Shown: piece by piece, positions 63,907 to 64,000 of the stretch
Layout of the letters: each line of letters opens with the position of its first letter
Numbering within the stretch: the stretch's first letter is position 1
NCBI RefSeq assembly: GCF_000427905.1
Contig: NZ_ATYX01000009.1
Span: 110,532-174,531, forward strand
DNA length: 64,000 nt
Reading direction: 5' to 3'
Source of the DNA: Thermocrispum agreste DSM 44070
Lineage (GTDB): Bacteria > Actinomycetota > Actinomycetes > Mycobacteriales > Pseudonocardiaceae
The notes under the pieces: model-generated
Databases searched by the model: none
What the model saw: only the letters and a program-made list of their open reading frames with translations
Told to the model about the DNA's origin: nothing
Position numbers and translations under genes: made by a program

Positions 63907-64000
63907 ATGGCACTGCACTGGAAGCTGATCGTCGACAGCAAGAACGCCATCGCCATCGCCGATTTCTGGGCGAACGCGCTGGGCTATCAGGTGGAGGACG
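63907..64000 (+). CDS. VOC/glyoxalase-fold protein, cut by the window edge
   Basis: Only the first 31 residues are visible: ALHWKLIVDSKNAIAIADFW then ANALGYQVED, the first beta-alpha-beta unit of the vicinal-oxygen-chelate fold common in small actinobacterial glyoxalase-like proteins. TACAAC lies 6 nt before the ATG, another leaderless arrangement. The remainder is outside the window. Confidence 0.8.
   Translation, partial: MALHWKLIVDSKNAIAIADFWANALGYQVED

Overview
The window is high-GC actinobacterial DNA. Support comes from the very high G/C at third codon positions, GTG/TTG starts, frequent leaderless genes (a TANNNT box about 6 nt before the start codon), a DtxR/IdeR-type iron box, an actinobacterial LexA box (GAAC-N4-GTTC), a small DUF5302-like protein, a LigC-type ligase with a separate LigD-type polymerase, and a second GyrB/GyrA-like topoisomerase pair. 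The gene set looks like a Pseudonocardiaceae-type soil actinomycete (Amycolatopsis and relatives). That family placement is inference. No tRNA, rRNA, CRISPR array or complete insertion sequence was seen.

Layout. 0.4-9.5 kb: a long-chain acyl-CoA ligase, glutamate synthase gltBD, and a small TPR protein. 9.5-11.1 kb (minus strand): an alpha/beta hydrolase and a double-domain universal stress protein. 11.2-18.3 kb: a divergent locus around an AT-rich Fur/Zur-like operator. An MFS transporter reads left. To the right is a tightly overlapping operon of binding lipoprotein, FecCD permease, ATPase, DUF364-like protein, PduX-type GHMP kinase and a cysteine-synthase-fold PLP enzyme. This looks like uptake plus biosynthesis of a small metal ligand and is the best candidate for an undescribed system. 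18.3-27.2 kb (minus): a seven-gene folate-linked demethylation operon: DmdA/GcvT-like protein, MetF-like reductase, Fhs, dimethylglycine/sarcosine-dehydrogenase-like flavoprotein, EtfB, EtfA and an IclR regulator, with one visible promoter.

27.4-32.5 kb: a DUF5302-like protein, a large hydrolase/acyl-ligase fusion, a small membrane protein, and an XRE regulator with an unfamiliar C-terminal domain. The last two share a promoter motif. 32.7-38.8 kb: DNA repair and chromatin-type genes (an AlkB-like dioxygenase under a LexA box, an RluA-type pseudouridine synthase, an ATP-dependent DNA ligase, a LigD-type polymerase, a sirtuin) and a secreted probable cell-wall hydrolase. 38.8-39.8 kb is a gene-free kilobase of several unrelated tandem repeats. 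39.8-48.5 kb: a PLP decarboxylase, two unknown proteins, RibD reductase and deaminase encoded as separate genes, DoxX, and a minus-strand operon of dehydrogenase, membrane protein, PTPS-like protein and LPG-synthase-like membrane protein, then a lamin-tail secreted protein and a YbaK-type deacylase.

48.6-51.2 kb: an MFS transporter with a GH1 beta-glucosidase. 51.3-54.0 kb: an AidB-type acyl-CoA dehydrogenase with its TetR regulator and a perfect palindromic operator, and a PPOX-fold protein. 54.0-57.9 kb: an iron-siderophore ABC importer (ATPase, lipoprotein, double-length FhuB-type permease) with a DtxR/IdeR box just upstream. 58.0-64.0 kb: a luciferase-like monooxygenase, the ParE/ParC-like topoisomerase pair, and the start of a VOC-fold protein cut by the window end.
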